A stretch of DNA of 64,000 nucleotides from Taudactylus pleione (Eukaryota > Chordata > Amphibia > Anura > Myobatrachidae): positions 4,036,501 to 4,100,500 of the forward strand of contig JAUIMM010000601.1 in NCBI GenBank assembly GCA_031769625.1, in the 5' to 3' direction. The translations under genes and the position numbers were made by a program. The notes under the pieces are model-generated. The model was not told the DNA's origin and searched no databases. It saw only the letters and a program-made list of their open reading frames with translations. Positions 14,592-25,808 of this stretch are shown in pieces (position 1 is the stretch's first letter; every line of letters starts with the position of its first letter).

Positions 14592-15690
14592 CATATGCAA
14601 TAATGTGCAACATGGGTACTACTGTGCGGCATGTGAATAAGGGGCATTACTGTGTGGCACAATGTGTAATAAGGGTACTGCTGTGTGACGTAATGTGAAT
14701 AAGCGGCATTACTGTGTGGCATAATATGCAATAAGGGCACTGCTATTTGGCATAATGTGAATAAGGGGCATTACTGTGTGGTATGTGTAATAAGGGTACT
14801 GCTGTGTGGCTTAATGTGAATAAATGGTCCTATGTAGTATAATGTGCAATAAGGGTACTGCTGTGTGGCATAATGTGAATAAAGGGAACTACTGTGTGGT
14901 GTGGTGTAATTTAAGTAAGAGGAACTACTGTGTGGCATAATGTGCCATAACAGTACTACTGTATGGCATTATTTGAATAATGGCCATTATTGTGTGGCAT
15001 AATTTTCAATAAGGGTACTGCTGTGTGGCATAATGTGAAAAAAGGATACTACTGTGTGGCATAATGTGCAATAAGGGTACGGCTGTATGGCATAATGTGA
15101 ATAACTGGCATTACTGTGTGGCATAATGTGTATAAGGTACCCTACTATGTGGTGTAATGTGACTAAGGGATATTACTGTGTGGCATAATGTGCAATAAGG
15201 GTACTGCTGTGAGGCATTATGTGCAATAAGAGTATTATTGTGTGGCATAATGTGACTAAAAGCAACTACTGTGAGGCATAATGTTCAATAAGGTTACTAC
15301 TGTGTGGCATAATCTGCAATAAGGGTACTACTGTGTGGGATAAAGTGAACAAGGGGCATTACTGTGTGGCATAATGTGCAATAAGGGTACTGCTGTGTGG
15401 CATAATGTGCAATAAGAGTACTGTTGTGTGGCATAATGTGAATAAGGGTACTACTATGTGGCATAATGTGCAATAAGAGCATTACTGTATGGTGTAATGT
15501 GTATAAGGGTCATTACTGTGTAGTATAATGTGTATAAGGGGCCCTACTTTCTGGTGGAATGTGAATAAGGGGCATTACTATGTGTAGGATTGTGGGCACT
15601 ACTGTGTGGAGTTATGTAGCATAATGTGAATAAGGTGTACTACTGTGTGGCTTAATGTGAGTTGGGGCCACTATTGTGGAGTGGGTGGAG
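14592..15690. repeat. 31-bp-period satellite array (right block)
   Basis: Same unit types as the left block, ending at about 15690 where the last recognisable unit (gtgtggcttaatgtgagttg) runs into unrelated sequence. The array terminates in single-copy-like DNA. Confidence 0.95.
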
Positions 15691-16550
15691 TATCATGATG
15701 ACATGCCCCCATTTCAAGTGACTACTCCCCTTGTGACCTATAGCCATGCCTACTTTTTGGGCATACACTTACATACACTAGCTCTAACGTTTTTTTTCTA
15801 TTTGCAACACTGAAGGTGACAGAATTTCTGCTAAGGGGTTGGAAGTGGGACCACCCATTACCAAATGTCTAGTTTTGCCTATGTTGACATGATAGCGTCA
15901 CAGTTGCTGCAGATTTGTTGCAGCGGACCTTTAAGGTAACCTCCACCATTGAGTTTCTGCGTTGCTGTCTTGTACTGTCTTGGAAGAGTTCTGACTGATG
16001 GAGTTGATGGACCTTTTTTTTGGCAAATCTGCTTAATTCTCTTCCAGGGCCTGATTCATAGACGGACGGTATTGCACAGACGCTTATACAGTAGCAGCTG
16101 TGCAATACCATCCAACAAAATGTAAATGCAGCAGGAGGTGTCTGTATGAAATAGACATCTCCTTGCTCCATTGTGACCGACGGTCATCCAGTAATGCACT
16201 TAAGTATATTGAAAAGCCTGATTATTTTTGCTCAATGTATGTGCATTATTGAAAGGTTCTCTTGGTGATTTTTTCATGAAGTTTTATGGCGTTCGGTGCT
16301 GGCTCAAACTCGGGACAAGAGGACACAGCCATCCATGTTCATTGCTGTTTTGATAAATTTCAAATATTAAATGAAATTATATTGTTTTTGAATCACTGCA
16401 TCTTAAAGTAACAAAAAATGTTCTCTGCACCCTTAGGCAAAAATTTCTTATTGAGAAATTCAGCAAAAATGATTAAATTAAGTAAATTGTGCATACTGTA
16501 CATGCTGATATCGCTGATACTACTAGTATCCTTTACTACTACCAACATAC
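15691..16550. other. Anonymous sequence right of the satellite
   Basis: No gene recognised. The motif cctgattcatagacggacgg near 16050 and the gaccgacggtcatccagtaa stretch near 16176 resemble the ggcctgattcag ends of the short element at 53191-53630, so part of this may be a decayed copy. Otherwise nothing seen. Confidence 0.4.
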
Positions 16551-16857
16551 AGTCGCATACCTCCCATCTGTCCCACATTCATTGGGACATTCCAGTTTTT
16601 TCTGAGTGTGTCCCGCTGTCCCACCCATGGTCGAAGTGTCCTGTGGTGGGGGGAAGCACAAACCGCTGCTCTGCAGAGTAGAACAGATGACTTGTGTACT
16701 AGTGTAGGGAATGCCTGGGGACTGGCCAGCATCTCGGAGAGCACTGAGCATGCCCCCACAGTGACGCAAATGGGAGGTGCCTTGAGGGTCTGCCCCATTT
16801 TCCTGTGGCTCTGCCTTTTTTACTTGAAGCGCTGCATTGGGAGGTATGCAATTACTG
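16551..16857. mobile_element. Short DNA element with catacctccca ends
   Basis: Left end cagtcgcatacctcccatct and right end gggaggtatgcaattactg are imperfect inverted repeats (cagt plus cgcatacctccc against cagtaattgcatacctccc). The interior has the tgtccca repeats typical of a short non-autonomous element. No clear target duplication was found, so the superfamily is uncertain; the cagt termini suggest hAT. Confidence 0.5.
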
Positions 16858-16914
16858 ACTGGGGGATTGCATTTCCATTCGGGCTCTGCTCTGTAGGTAC
16901 ATATTATGGCTAAA

Positions 16915-17540
16915 TATACCACTACACTGTTTACTTACTGGGCTGGTCACCAACTTCAGAGGATCCACCAGTGTGTACCATTCCTCTGCCATATCATCAC
17001 CAATAGTACACACATATTCCAACAGGTTATGGGCCTAGGCACACAAGAGTAAAGTACACAGGCTCCAAGTTACTGAGATGCCCATAGCAGCACACAGAGA
17101 CCATCATAGGCGCATGCATGATGCAGGCTGCTACAAAGCACAGAGTGTTTCCAGCACAGTGTGTTAGCACAAAAAGCTAGTCAGCACACAGAAGCTGCAT
17201 AAAACAAATAGTGAAAATAGCACAGAATATTTCCAGCACAATGTATCAGTACAGAATATACTCCTGCCACATCTCGTCCACTTCCCCGAGAAGTGGGCAG
17301 AATGGAGATAATCTTACCCAGAATCAGCAGATCCGTGTGGAGGGGAAGGGGCCTAATGTTGCAATTCAATGATATTTGCGCCATTTTACCCTGCCCCTAT
17401 TTAAATATGCACAATTTCTGGATTTCTGACATGAGGGGATGGGGCCTAAGTAATTATTTGACTATTCCAGCCCTGCCCCCATCGACGTCCACCTGCTTGC
17501 TTCTAAAGGTAGGCAAGTATGGTACAGAGACAGCATAGAT
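16915..17540 (+). other. Possible 5' LTR/leader of the Copia element
   Basis: Lies directly before the Copia gag start. The segment ctctgccatatcatcaccaa and the following gtacacacatattccaacag (about 16985-17022) recur in altered form at about 36740-36785, on the far side of the Copia remnant. They could be remains of paired LTRs or simply another dispersed repeat. Boundaries cannot be set by eye. Confidence 0.3.
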
Positions 17541-17816
17541 ATGGCTGCAAGAAGTATGCACACAGGAGCTACCTCCATGATGGAGTTTATCAAGTTAAAA
17601 GGTACAGAAAATTGTACAACTTTGAAATTCAAGTAAAGCATAAAAGGTTGTGGAAGGTCACTGTGTACCCAGGTGCAAATCCAAGCCCAGACATATAGAG
17701 AGCCATGGGAACCATAGGCTTAAGTGTACAGCAAAACATGTACTCTATTATACATATGAAAGTGTCAGCAAAAGACTTGTGGACAGCACTGCAGACAGCA
17801 TAACAGTATGGAGGTC
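17541..17816 (+). pseudogene. Copia gag, N-terminal fragment
   Basis: Starts at an ATG (MAARSMHTGATSMMEF), followed by FIKLKGTENCTTLKFK, the usual opening of Copia gag (normally K-L-x-G-x-E-N-Y/F-x-x-W-K). The Trp is missing and a TAA follows at about 17633. Further on, in another frame, LSVQQNMYSIIHM and SAKDLWTALQTA are the conserved core of the UBN2-type gag domain. It is therefore frameshifted and has at least two stops. Interrupted at 17816 by a hAT element; continues at 18701. Confidence 0.8.
17809..17816. repeat. 8-bp target-site duplication (left) of hAT element
   Basis: TGGAGGTC, repeated exactly at 18693-18700. The repeat is part of the Copia gag codons. Confidence 0.95.
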
Positions 17817-17986
17817 CAGGGGCGGATTGGGTCTGAAAACCAGCCCGGGAAGTTTAAGGAAGCAGCCCTGATGGGGGTGGAGTCTGTTGAAGGCGGGTCC
17901 TGGTAAAGGGGCAGGATACTCTCTTCTCAAAAGATGTTGTATATATATATATATATAATATATATATATATATATTTTATATATAT

Positions 17987-18040
<54 letters not shown>

Positions 18041-18692
18041 AAAACTCACTGCAATACAGTATTGTATATATTAATATTAATATGTATATTTTATATAATA
18101 TATATGATATATATATGTGCATACATAAAGATCATATAATATATACACAATATATCTAAGTATATATGAAAAGTTTATATATATATATAATTATATATAT
18201 ATACTGTATATATGTACAGTATATCTCATATACATGTATATATATATCTGTATCTCATTTATTATTGTATATTAAGCATTACCTCCAGTATTTGATAATG
18301 ATATCTTGCAGGCCGCCTCCCTCCTCTTTTCAGGCTGGTCACTGCTAGGCTGGCTGTCTGTCACTGTGCTGCAGTCGGTGCCAAGCTGGAGGCGGGCCGC
18401 GGAGGGACTGACAGCCCGGGCTCTGAAAAGGCTTATGGGAGGAGCTGCTGCTGCTGGGCATGCGCAGCAGCTCCCCGTCGGCCATTTTTTTCCTTTCACT
18501 AAGCTTCTGCACATACGCAGGAGCTCTACATGTGCCCGATAGGAGCTAAGCTCCGATCGCGGCAGCGGGACAGGGGAGAGGAGGCCCGGGGAAGGGTGAA
18601 CCATTTAAGGGCAGGCTGGGCATACGCCGACCACCAAAGGCACCGGCCCAGCGGGAACCGGCCCGGTGTCCCGGCGGCCCAATCCGCCCCTG
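17817..18692. mobile_element. Non-autonomous hAT element (876 bp) in Copia gag
   Basis: Terminal inverted repeats caggggcggattggg and cccaatccgcccctg are perfect over 15 bp, flanked by the exact 8-bp duplication TGGAGGTC. Inside are a purine/pyrimidine alternating block of (AT)n with a short (GT)n (about 17938-18250) and a GC-rich right half (18300-18690). Open frames on both strands in the GC-rich half show no transposase motif. hAT membership follows from the 8-bp duplication and the CAGGG start. Confidence 0.93.
17938..18260. repeat. AT-rich microsatellite
   Basis: Long interrupted runs of (at)n with a gtgtgtgtgtgt tract at about 18027-18040, inside the hAT element. The Ile/Tyr-only peptides from this stretch are meaningless. 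Confidence 0.95.
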
Positions 18693-18700
18693 TGGAGGTC

Positions 18701-19088
18701 TCATGAAAAGAATACATTTAAGATATGTATTATACAATACCAAATAGTGTGAATGCAGCAGTGTGATTACATTGACAGAATGATGTCTGTTTCTCAGCAA
18801 CTAATGTTTATTGGTGTGCAAGTAAATGATAGAGATTGCTACAGCAAAGTTCTAGAACTCGATGCCTGAGTTTGACTTCTTAGTTGCGGCAATGGAGGCA
18901 AATACTGCAAAGTTAACAAAAGAAACAGTTAGAACACAGTTATTGCAGCTTCAAAAACGTGTGTCATATGAGTGAAGTGCTGAGACTACTGCATTACACA
19001 TAAAAAGTGAAAAATTTAGAAAAAGCAAGTTCAAGTATTACAACTGTCACAAGATAGTTCACAAAGCATTTGAGTGCAAGCAAAAGAG
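18701..19088 (+). pseudogene. Copia gag, C-terminal fragment with zinc knuckle
   Basis: Continues the gag codons right after the hAT duplication (GGLMKRIHLRYVLYN). Further along are FDFLVAAMEANTAKLTKETV and RTQLLQLQKRVSYE, then a run of basic residues and the zinc knuckle YYNCHKIVHKAFEC at about 19027-19071. The first Cys of the C-x2-C-x4-H-x4-C knuckle has become Tyr. Several stops and frame changes precede it (for example at about 18750-18850). Cut at 19088 by the 14-kb hAT-ended insertion; codons resume at 33349. Confidence 0.85.
19081..19088. repeat. 8-bp target-site duplication (left) of 14-kb hAT insertion
   Basis: CAAAAGAG, repeated exactly at 33341-33348. Confidence 0.95.
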
Positions 19089-19260
19089 CAGGGCTGCCAT
19101 CAGAGATTCTGGAGCCCGACCTTGTCAAAATAGGCAGGGCCCCTGTGGATGTGGGTATAGCTAGAGCAGAGATGTGGCATTGGTGCGTAAACCAGTTTTC
19201 CAAAAAAATCTGTGGGCTGTGGGGGTGGGTGTTATAACATGCTAATCTATAATAAAGAAG

Positions 19261-22200
19261 TGATAGTGAGAGTGCTGGGTGAGGGTGTGAATGCAAGGTA
19301 AAAATGGGAGAGCAAGGTGAGGGTGGGAGAGCAGGGAGAGGGTGGGAGAGCAGGGGGAGGGTGGGAGAGTGGGTGAGGGTGGTTGATAGTGTAAAAGTCG
19401 AAGAGCAAGGTGAGGATGGGAGAGCAAGGTGAGGGTGGGAGAGTAGGGTAAAAGTGGGAGGCAGGGTAAAAGTGGGAGCGCTGGGTAAAAGTGGGAGAAC
19501 TGGGTATAAGTGGGAGAGCAGGAGGGAGGGAGAGTGGGTAAAAGTGGGAGAGCAGGGTGAGGGTGGGAGAGAGCATAAAAGTGGGAGAGCAGGGTGAGGG
19601 TGGGAGTGCAAAGTGAAGGTGGGAGAGCAGCATGAGGGTGGGAGAGAGGGTAAAAGTGGGAGAGCAGGGTGAGGGTCGAAGAGAGGGTAAAAGAGGGAGA
19701 GAAAGGTAGAAGTGGGAGAGCAGGGTGAGGGTGGGAGAGCAGGGGGTGGGTGGTAGAGAGGGTAAAAGTGGAGAGCAGGGTAAAAGTGGGAGAGCAGGGG
19801 GAGGGTGCGAAAGAGGGTAAAAAAAGTGGAGAGCAGGATGAGGGTGGGACAGCAGGGTAAATGTGTGCAGGGTGAGGGTGGGAGTGCAGGGGGAGGGTGG
19901 GAGAGCAGCGGGAGGGTGGGAGAGAGTGTAAAAGTGGGAGTGCAAGGTGAGGGTGGGAGAGCAAGGTGAGGGTGGGAGAGCAGCGGAGGGTGGGAGATAG
20001 GGTAAAAGTGGGAGAGCAAGGTGAGGGTGGGAGAGCAAGGTGAGGGTTGGAGAGCAGGGTAAAAGTGGGAGAGCTGGATAAAAGTGGGAGATCAGAAGGA
20101 GGGTGAGAGAGAGGGTAAAAGTGGGAGAGCAGGATAAAAGTGGTAGAGCAGAAGTGGGGTGGGAGAGAGGGTAAAAGTGGGAGAACAGGATGAGGGTGGG
20201 AAAGCAGGGTAAAAGTGGGAGAGCACGGTGAGGGTGAGAGTGTGCAGGGTGTAGGTGGGAGAGCAGGGTGAGAGTGGGAGGAAGCATAAAAGTGGGAGAG
20301 CAGGGTGAGGGTGGGAAAGAGGGTAAAAGTGGGAGAGAAAGGTAGGTAAAAGAGGGAGAGCAGGATGAGAGCAGGGTAAATGTGGGAGAGCAGGATGAGG
20401 GTGGGAGTGCAGGGTGAGGGTGGGAGAGAGCATAAAAGTGGGAGAGAAAGGTAGGTAAAAGTGGGAGAGCAGGGTAAAGGTGGGAGAGCAGGATGAGAGC
20501 AGGGTAAACGTGGGAGAGCAGGGTGAGGGTGGGAAAGAGGGTAAAAGTGGGAGAGAAAGGTAGGTAAAAGTGGGAGAGCAGGGTAAAAGTGGGAGAGCAG
20601 GATGAGAGCAGGGTAAACGTGGGAGAGCAGGGTGAGGGTGGGAGTGCAAGGTGAAGGTGGGAGAGCAGTGTGAGGATGGGAGAGAGGGTAAAAGTGGGAG
20701 AGCAGGGTAAAAGTGGGAGAGCAGGGGGAGGGTGGGAGTGCAGGGTGAATGTGGGAAAGCAGGGTGAGGGTGGGAGAGAGCGTAAAAGTGGGAGAGCAGG
20801 GTGAGGATGGGAATGCAAGGTGAAGGTGGGAGAGCAGGGTGAGGGTAGGAGAGAGGGTAAAAGTGGGAGAGAAAGGTAAAAGTGGGAGTGCATGGTGAGG
20901 GTGGGAGAGCAGGTTGAGGGTGGGAGAGAGCGTAAAAGTGGGAGAGCAGGGTGAGGGTGGGATGGACAGTAAAAGTGGGAGAGAAAGGTAAAAGTGGGAG
21001 AGCAGGGGGAGGGTAGTAGAGAGGGTAAAAGTGAGAGAGGAGGGGGAGGGTGGTAGAGAGGGTAAAAGTGGGAGAGCAAGGTGAGGGTGGGATAGAGGGT
21101 AAAATTGGGAAAGCAGGGTGAGGGTGGGAGAGATGGTAAAAGTGGGAGAGAGGGTAAAAGTGGGAGAACAGGAGGAGGGTGGGAGAGCAGGGTAAAAGTG
21201 GGAGAGCAGGGTGAGAGTGCAGGGTGTAGGTGGGAGAGCAGGGTGAGGGTGGGAGGAAGCATAAAAGTGGGAGAGCAGGGTGAGGGTGGGAAAGAGGGTA
21301 AAAGTGGGAGAGAAAGGTAGGTAAAAGAGGGAGAGCAGGATGAGAGCAGGGTAAACGTGGGAGAGCAGGGTGAGGGTGGGAGTGCAGTGTGAAAGTGGGA
21401 GAGCAGGGTAAGGGTGGGAGAGAGCATAAAAGTGGGAGAGAAAGGTAGGTAAAAGTGGGAGAGCAGGGTAAAGGTGGGAGAGCAGGATGAGAGCAGGGTA
21501 AACGTGGGAGAGCAGGGTGAGGGTGGGAAAGAGGGTAAAAGTGGGAGAGAAAGGTAGGTAAAAGTGGGAGAGCAGGGTAAAAGTGGGAGAGCAGGATGAG
21601 AGCAGGGTAAACATGGGAGAGCAGGGTGAGGGTGGGAGAGAGCGTAAAAGTGGGAGAGCAGGGTGAGGGTGGGAGTGCAAGGTGAAGGTGGGAGAGCAGT
21701 GTGAGGATGGGAGTGCAGGGTGAATGTGGGAAAGCAGGGTGAGGGTGGGAGAGAGCGTAAAAGTGGGAGAGCAGGGTGAGGATGGGAGTGCAAGGTGAAG
21801 GTGGGAGAGCAGGGTGAGGGTAGGAGAGAGGGTAAAAGTGGGAGAGAAAGGTAAAAGTGGGAGTGCAGGGTGAGGGTGGGAGAGCAGGGGGAGGGTGGGA
21901 GAGAGGGTAAAAGTGGTAGAGCAGGGTAAAAGTGGGAGAGCAGAAGGAGGGTGAGAGAGCAGAGTGAGGGTGGGATAGAGGGTAAAAGTGGGAAAGCAGG
22001 GGGAGGGTAGGAGAGAGGATAACAGTTGGAATGCAGGGTAAGGGTGGGAGGGCAGGATAAAAGCGGGAGAGCAGGGTAAATGTGTGAGATCAGGGGGAGG
22101 GTGGGAGAGCAAGGTGAGGGTGGGAGAGCAGGGTAAAAGTGGAAGGCAGGGTAAAAGAGGGAGAGCTGGGTAAAAGTGGGAGAGCAGGGGGAGGGTGGGA

Positions 22201-23575
22201 GTGCAGGGTGAATGGGGGAAAGCAGGGTGAGGGTGGGAGAGAGCGTAAAAGTGGGAGAGCAGGGTGAGGATGGGAGTGCAAGGTGAAGGTGGGAGAGCAG
22301 GGTGAGGGTAGGAGAGAGGGTAAAAGTGGGAGAGAAAGGTAAAAGTGGGAGTGCATGGTGAGGGTGGGAGAGCAGGTTGAGGGTGGGAGAGAGCGTAAAA
22401 GTGGGAGAGCAGGGTGAGGGTGGGATGGACAGTAAAAGTGGGAGAGAAAGGTAAAAGTGGGAGAGCAGGGGGAGGGTAGTAGAGAGGGTAAAAGTGAGAG
22501 AGGAGGGGGAGGGTGGTAGAGAGGGTAAAAGTGGGAGAGCAAGGTGAGGGTGGGATAGAGGGTAAAAGTGGGAAAGCAGGGGGAGGGTAGGATAGAGGAT
22601 AACAGTTGGAATGCAGGGTAAGGGTGGGAGGGCAGGATAAAAGCGGGAGAGCAGGGTAAATGTGTGAGATCAGGGGGAGGGTGGGAGAGCAAGGTGAGGG
22701 TGGGAGAGCAGGGTAAAAGTGGGAGGCAGGGTAAAAGAGGGAGAGCTGGGTAAAAGTGGGAGAGCAGGATAAAAGTGGGAGAGCAGAAAGAGGGTGGGAG
22801 TTCAAGGTGAATGTGGGAGAGCAGGGTGAGGGTGGGAGAGAGGGTATAAGTGGGAGAGCAGCGTGAGGGTGGGAAAGAGAGTAAAAGTGGGAGAGAAAGT
22901 TAAATGTGGTTTTGCAGGGTGAGGGTGGGAAAGCAGGGGGAGGGTAGTAGAGAGGGTAAAAGTGGGAGAGCAGGGGGAGGGTGGGAGAGAGGGTAAAAGT
23001 GGGAAAGCAGGGTAAAAGTGGGAGAGCAGGGGAAGAGTGGGAGAGCAGGGTGAGGTGGGATAGAGTGTAAAAGTGGGAGAGCAGGGTGAAGGTGGGAAAG
23101 AGGATAAAAGTTGGAGAGCAGGGTGAGGGTGGGAGAGCAGGGTAAAAGTGGGAGAGCAGGATGAGGGTGGGTGTGCAGGGTGAGGGTGGCAGAGAGGGTC
23201 AAAGTGGGAGAGAGGGTAAAAATGTGAGAGCAAGGTAAATGTTGGATAGCAGGGTGAGGGTAGAAGAGAGAGTAATAGTGGGTGAGCAGGGGGAGGTTGG
23301 AAGAGCAGGGTAAAAGTGGGAGAGCAGGGAGATGGTGGGAAAGCACGGTGAGGGTGGGAGAGAGGGTAAAAGTGGGAGAACAAGGGGAGAGGGGAAGGAT
23401 GGGAAAGAGGGTAAAAGTGGGAGAGCAGGGTGAGGATGGGAGAGCAGGGTAAAACTGGGAGAGAGGGTAAAAGTGGGAGAGCAAGGTGAGGGTGGGAGAG
23501 AGGGTAAATGTGGGAGAACAGGAGGGTGGGATAGAGGGTAAAAGTGGGAAAACAGGGAGAGGGTGGGAAAGCAGG
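19261..23575. repeat. Purine-rich minisatellite (about 19-20 bp units), 4.3 kb
   Basis: Tandem array of two alternating unit types, gtgggagagcagggtgaggg and a shorter gtgggagagagggtaaaa. The plus strand is nearly all purine with GGG runs every few bases. Larger repeats are visible: 20341 and 21316 (offset 975) share an agaggggagagcaggatgag-type block, 20891 and 22354 (offset 1463) share catggtgagggtgggagagc, and 22021 and 22601 (offset 580) share aacagttggaatgcagggta. The pyrimidine strand contains almost no stop codons, which produces a 1187-residue open frame and several overlapping ones that should not be annotated as genes. Confidence 0.96.
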
Positions 23576-23886
23576 AGTCTCTGTACTTGGATGGGAAGTC
23601 GGATCCCATGCAGCCTCTCCTGCCCATCTGAGTACATTCTCTTTAGAGTGGCTATAGCAAGTAGGTTCTCCCCTTGGCGCTGCTGTTGCCTCTCCGGCTT
23701 CTTTCCTCATGGCCCAGCCTATCCTCGCTGGCTGTTGCCGGACTGGCTGCCGCTCATGGTCTCACCTGCACAGAGACAGGGCCCAGGGACTGAGAGGCAT
23801 CAACATTTTGAATTTGGTTCCGCCACCCTGAGTTAGTCGGAACTTGCGGACCGGCAGCCAATCAGGAGCCGCCACTGTGGCTGCTC
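23576..23886. other. Internal sequence of the 14-kb hAT element
   Basis: Single-copy-like sequence between the minisatellite and the Gypsy insertion. It includes ccggcagccaatcaggagcc. The right remnant of the same element (33219-33340) also has an attggctg/gattggctcg character. No coding function recognised. Confidence 0.6.
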
Positions 23887-23891
23887 CTAAT
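23887..23891. repeat. 5-bp target-site duplication (left) of outer Gypsy
   Basis: CTAAT directly before a TGTCAC LTR start; the same CTAAT follows the LTR end ...GTAACA at 33214-33218. Confidence 0.8.
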
Positions 23892-24141
23892 TGTCACAAG
23901 CCGTTGCACTGCCAATGCTGTGCAGGGTGAACGCCGGGCAAGCGTTCGCTGAAATTTCCTCCTTCCTCCTATATGGATCTGTGGTTAGCAGCATATTGTT
24001 TGCAGTTCCAGTCTTGGTTGCTGCTGAGCCTCTGCACTAATTACTGCCTGTCTGTGTGCAGTATCAGGTGCACACTGATTGATTCTCCTGTCTGTGCACA
24101 GCCCAGCTGCTCACTAGTCTGTCATTAGGGAGGCTTGCTCT

Positions 24142-24313
24142 GGTTAGGCCAGTGTTGGCTAACCTTGACACTCCAGCTGTTGTGGAACTATATTTCCCAG
24201 CATGCCCTGCCACAGTTTTAGCATGCCCTAATAGCAAAACTGTAGCAGTGCATGCTGGGTTATGTAGTTCCATAACAGCTGGAGTGTCAAGGTTAGCCAA
24301 CACTGGGTTAGGC
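24142..24313. mobile_element. 156-bp hAT MITE with 8-bp duplication GGTTAGGC
   Basis: The element is 24150-24305. Its ends cagtgttggctaacc and ggttagccaacactg are perfect inverted repeats, and the arms extend inwards (cttgacactccagctgttgt against aacagctggagtgtcaag), making it nearly a full hairpin. GGTTAGGC at 24142-24149 and 24306-24313 is an exact 8-bp duplication. Too short to encode protein. Confidence 0.95.
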
Positions 24314-24424
24314 CCTGTTTCTGTTAATTTCCAGCCAGCCCTTCACTCCATGCTGGGGATAACGTTTCACATGTTTCCAGTTTGTGTTGGTCTCCTGTTC
24401 ACAGTTGAGTTCAAGTATCCAGCC

Positions 24425-24627
24425 AGCTCCATTGTTCCTGCCATTTGTGTCATCCAGGCGGCACAGTCCGCATCTGCACTACCTGCCGTTTGTATCATCT
24501 GGGCGGCACGGTCTGCACCTGCATTACCTGCCATTGGTGTCATCTTGGTAGCATGGTCTCCATTCCTGCCTTGCCGTTTATGCCATCCAGGCAGCACAAG
24601 CCACACTCAGAGTCCTGAGTGCGCGAC
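24425..24627. repeat. About 55-bp tandem repeat in Gypsy-B 5' LTR
   Basis: Four degenerate units built on tgtcatccaggcggcac and variants (catctgggcggcacgg, catcttggtagcatgg, catccaggcagcacaa). They resemble the units on the far side of Gypsy-A at 30615-30830 (tgtcatcccgacggcattta). This supports the idea that Gypsy-A inserted into this repeat tract. Confidence 0.65.
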
Positions 24628-25808
24628 TGTCAGGATCCGGCCTGGGATCAGCCTTTACTCACCGCTGGACTGGTGTCTTTAGGCTCCGAGGCATTCAGAC
24701 ATCAGTGGCAGTGGTAGGTTATGGCTGAGGATTCTCCTTGGGATCTGATAGGACTTTCATGCATGAGTCCTGACTCCTGTGTTGGCAGGCATGGGTGCAG
24801 CCATGTTGGTTCATCTCAACTGACCAGTTTCTTCCAATGGCAGTCCTGCTAGTGTCCTAGCTGATCTCAGGATCCAATGACCTGTGGGTATTTAAGACCA
24901 ACTCCTGCAAAAGGAAATTGCTGTTCAAAATCACTATATAACTACACGTAGTCCTTCCTTGTGATGACCGTCTCGTGTTCCAGAGGCTATATTAATTTTC
25001 CTTGGTGTTCCTGTTTTCCTGTGCTTCCTGATACTATCCTGTGTGTCACACAGCTGTTTCAAGTTACAAGTTTATGCTGTGTGTCTCTAAGCTGTTTCAC
25101 TGTGCATCCTATCCCTGTGATTACAAGTTACAAGTCCATCCTGTGCATCCCCAGTGTTCCTGTGTTCAATACCAGTTACTGCTTCATCCTGTGTGATTCA
25201 AGTCACATGCCTCAGTACAAATACACATTTCTGTGTTTAAATCTCCAGTTCTCCTGCCAACGTCCCCAGTGTTCCTGTGTACAATATAAGTTATTGCTTC
25301 ATCCTGTGTGTTTCAAGTCACATCCCTGTGTATAAATACACGTTCCTGTGTTTAAATCTCCAAGTCAGCTGTCAGTGCGGCTGGAGCTGCACCTCTGTGT
25401 ACAAATACCCTCTCTGTGTATAATCCTGTTTCCATTCCTCCGTGCTATTCTCAATGTTCCTTGTGTCAGTTATATTCAATATATTATTCTAGTCTTCAGC
25501 CTCTCCCAGGTACCTGTCCAGAGGGCCGCGACCTGCTCTCTTGGTGCAGCGAAAACCATATCGCAATTGAAGGGGTCACTCGAGAAAACCACCAAGTGGG
25601 TTAGACTCTGTACCTCTGGGCAGGTCTTGCCAAACCTTGGTTTGACCACACTTGGGAGACTTAGTCTGTCACTTTCACCATTTCCCCTATGGATATCCCA
25701 AACTCCCCGGTTTCCAACCTCATCAGAGGTAGCCCTAGTGCCCGGTTGTGAAATTGACCTAGCGTCCAGAGTACACAATCCTGTGTACAACCTCTTGTGT
25801 CATCCCAG
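24628..25808 (+). repeat. Gypsy-A 5' LTR
   Basis: 1181 bp shared with the 3' LTR. It contains variable copies of a ttcctgtgtacaa-type short repeat (about 25130-25440). It ends in the shared tgtcatcccag, after which the sequence departs from the 3' copy. Confidence 0.85.

Noticed and set aside
17748..18348. Open frames rich in Ile and Tyr
   Set aside because: Translations of (AT)n microsatellite inside a hAT element.
18272..18800. GC-rich overlapping frames on both strands near 18300-18700
   Set aside because: They lie within the right half of a non-autonomous hAT element with no transposase motif; open because of GC content.
19242..22805. Minus-strand open frame of 1187 residues rich in Pro, Leu, Ser and His
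   Set aside because: It is the pyrimidine strand of a purine minisatellite, which lacks the purines needed for stop codons. Two other frames are also open over the same region, and no domain is present.
24152..24682. Plus-strand frame of 176 residues
   Set aside because: Spans a hAT MITE, LTR tandem repeats and the start of Gypsy-A; no coherent protein.
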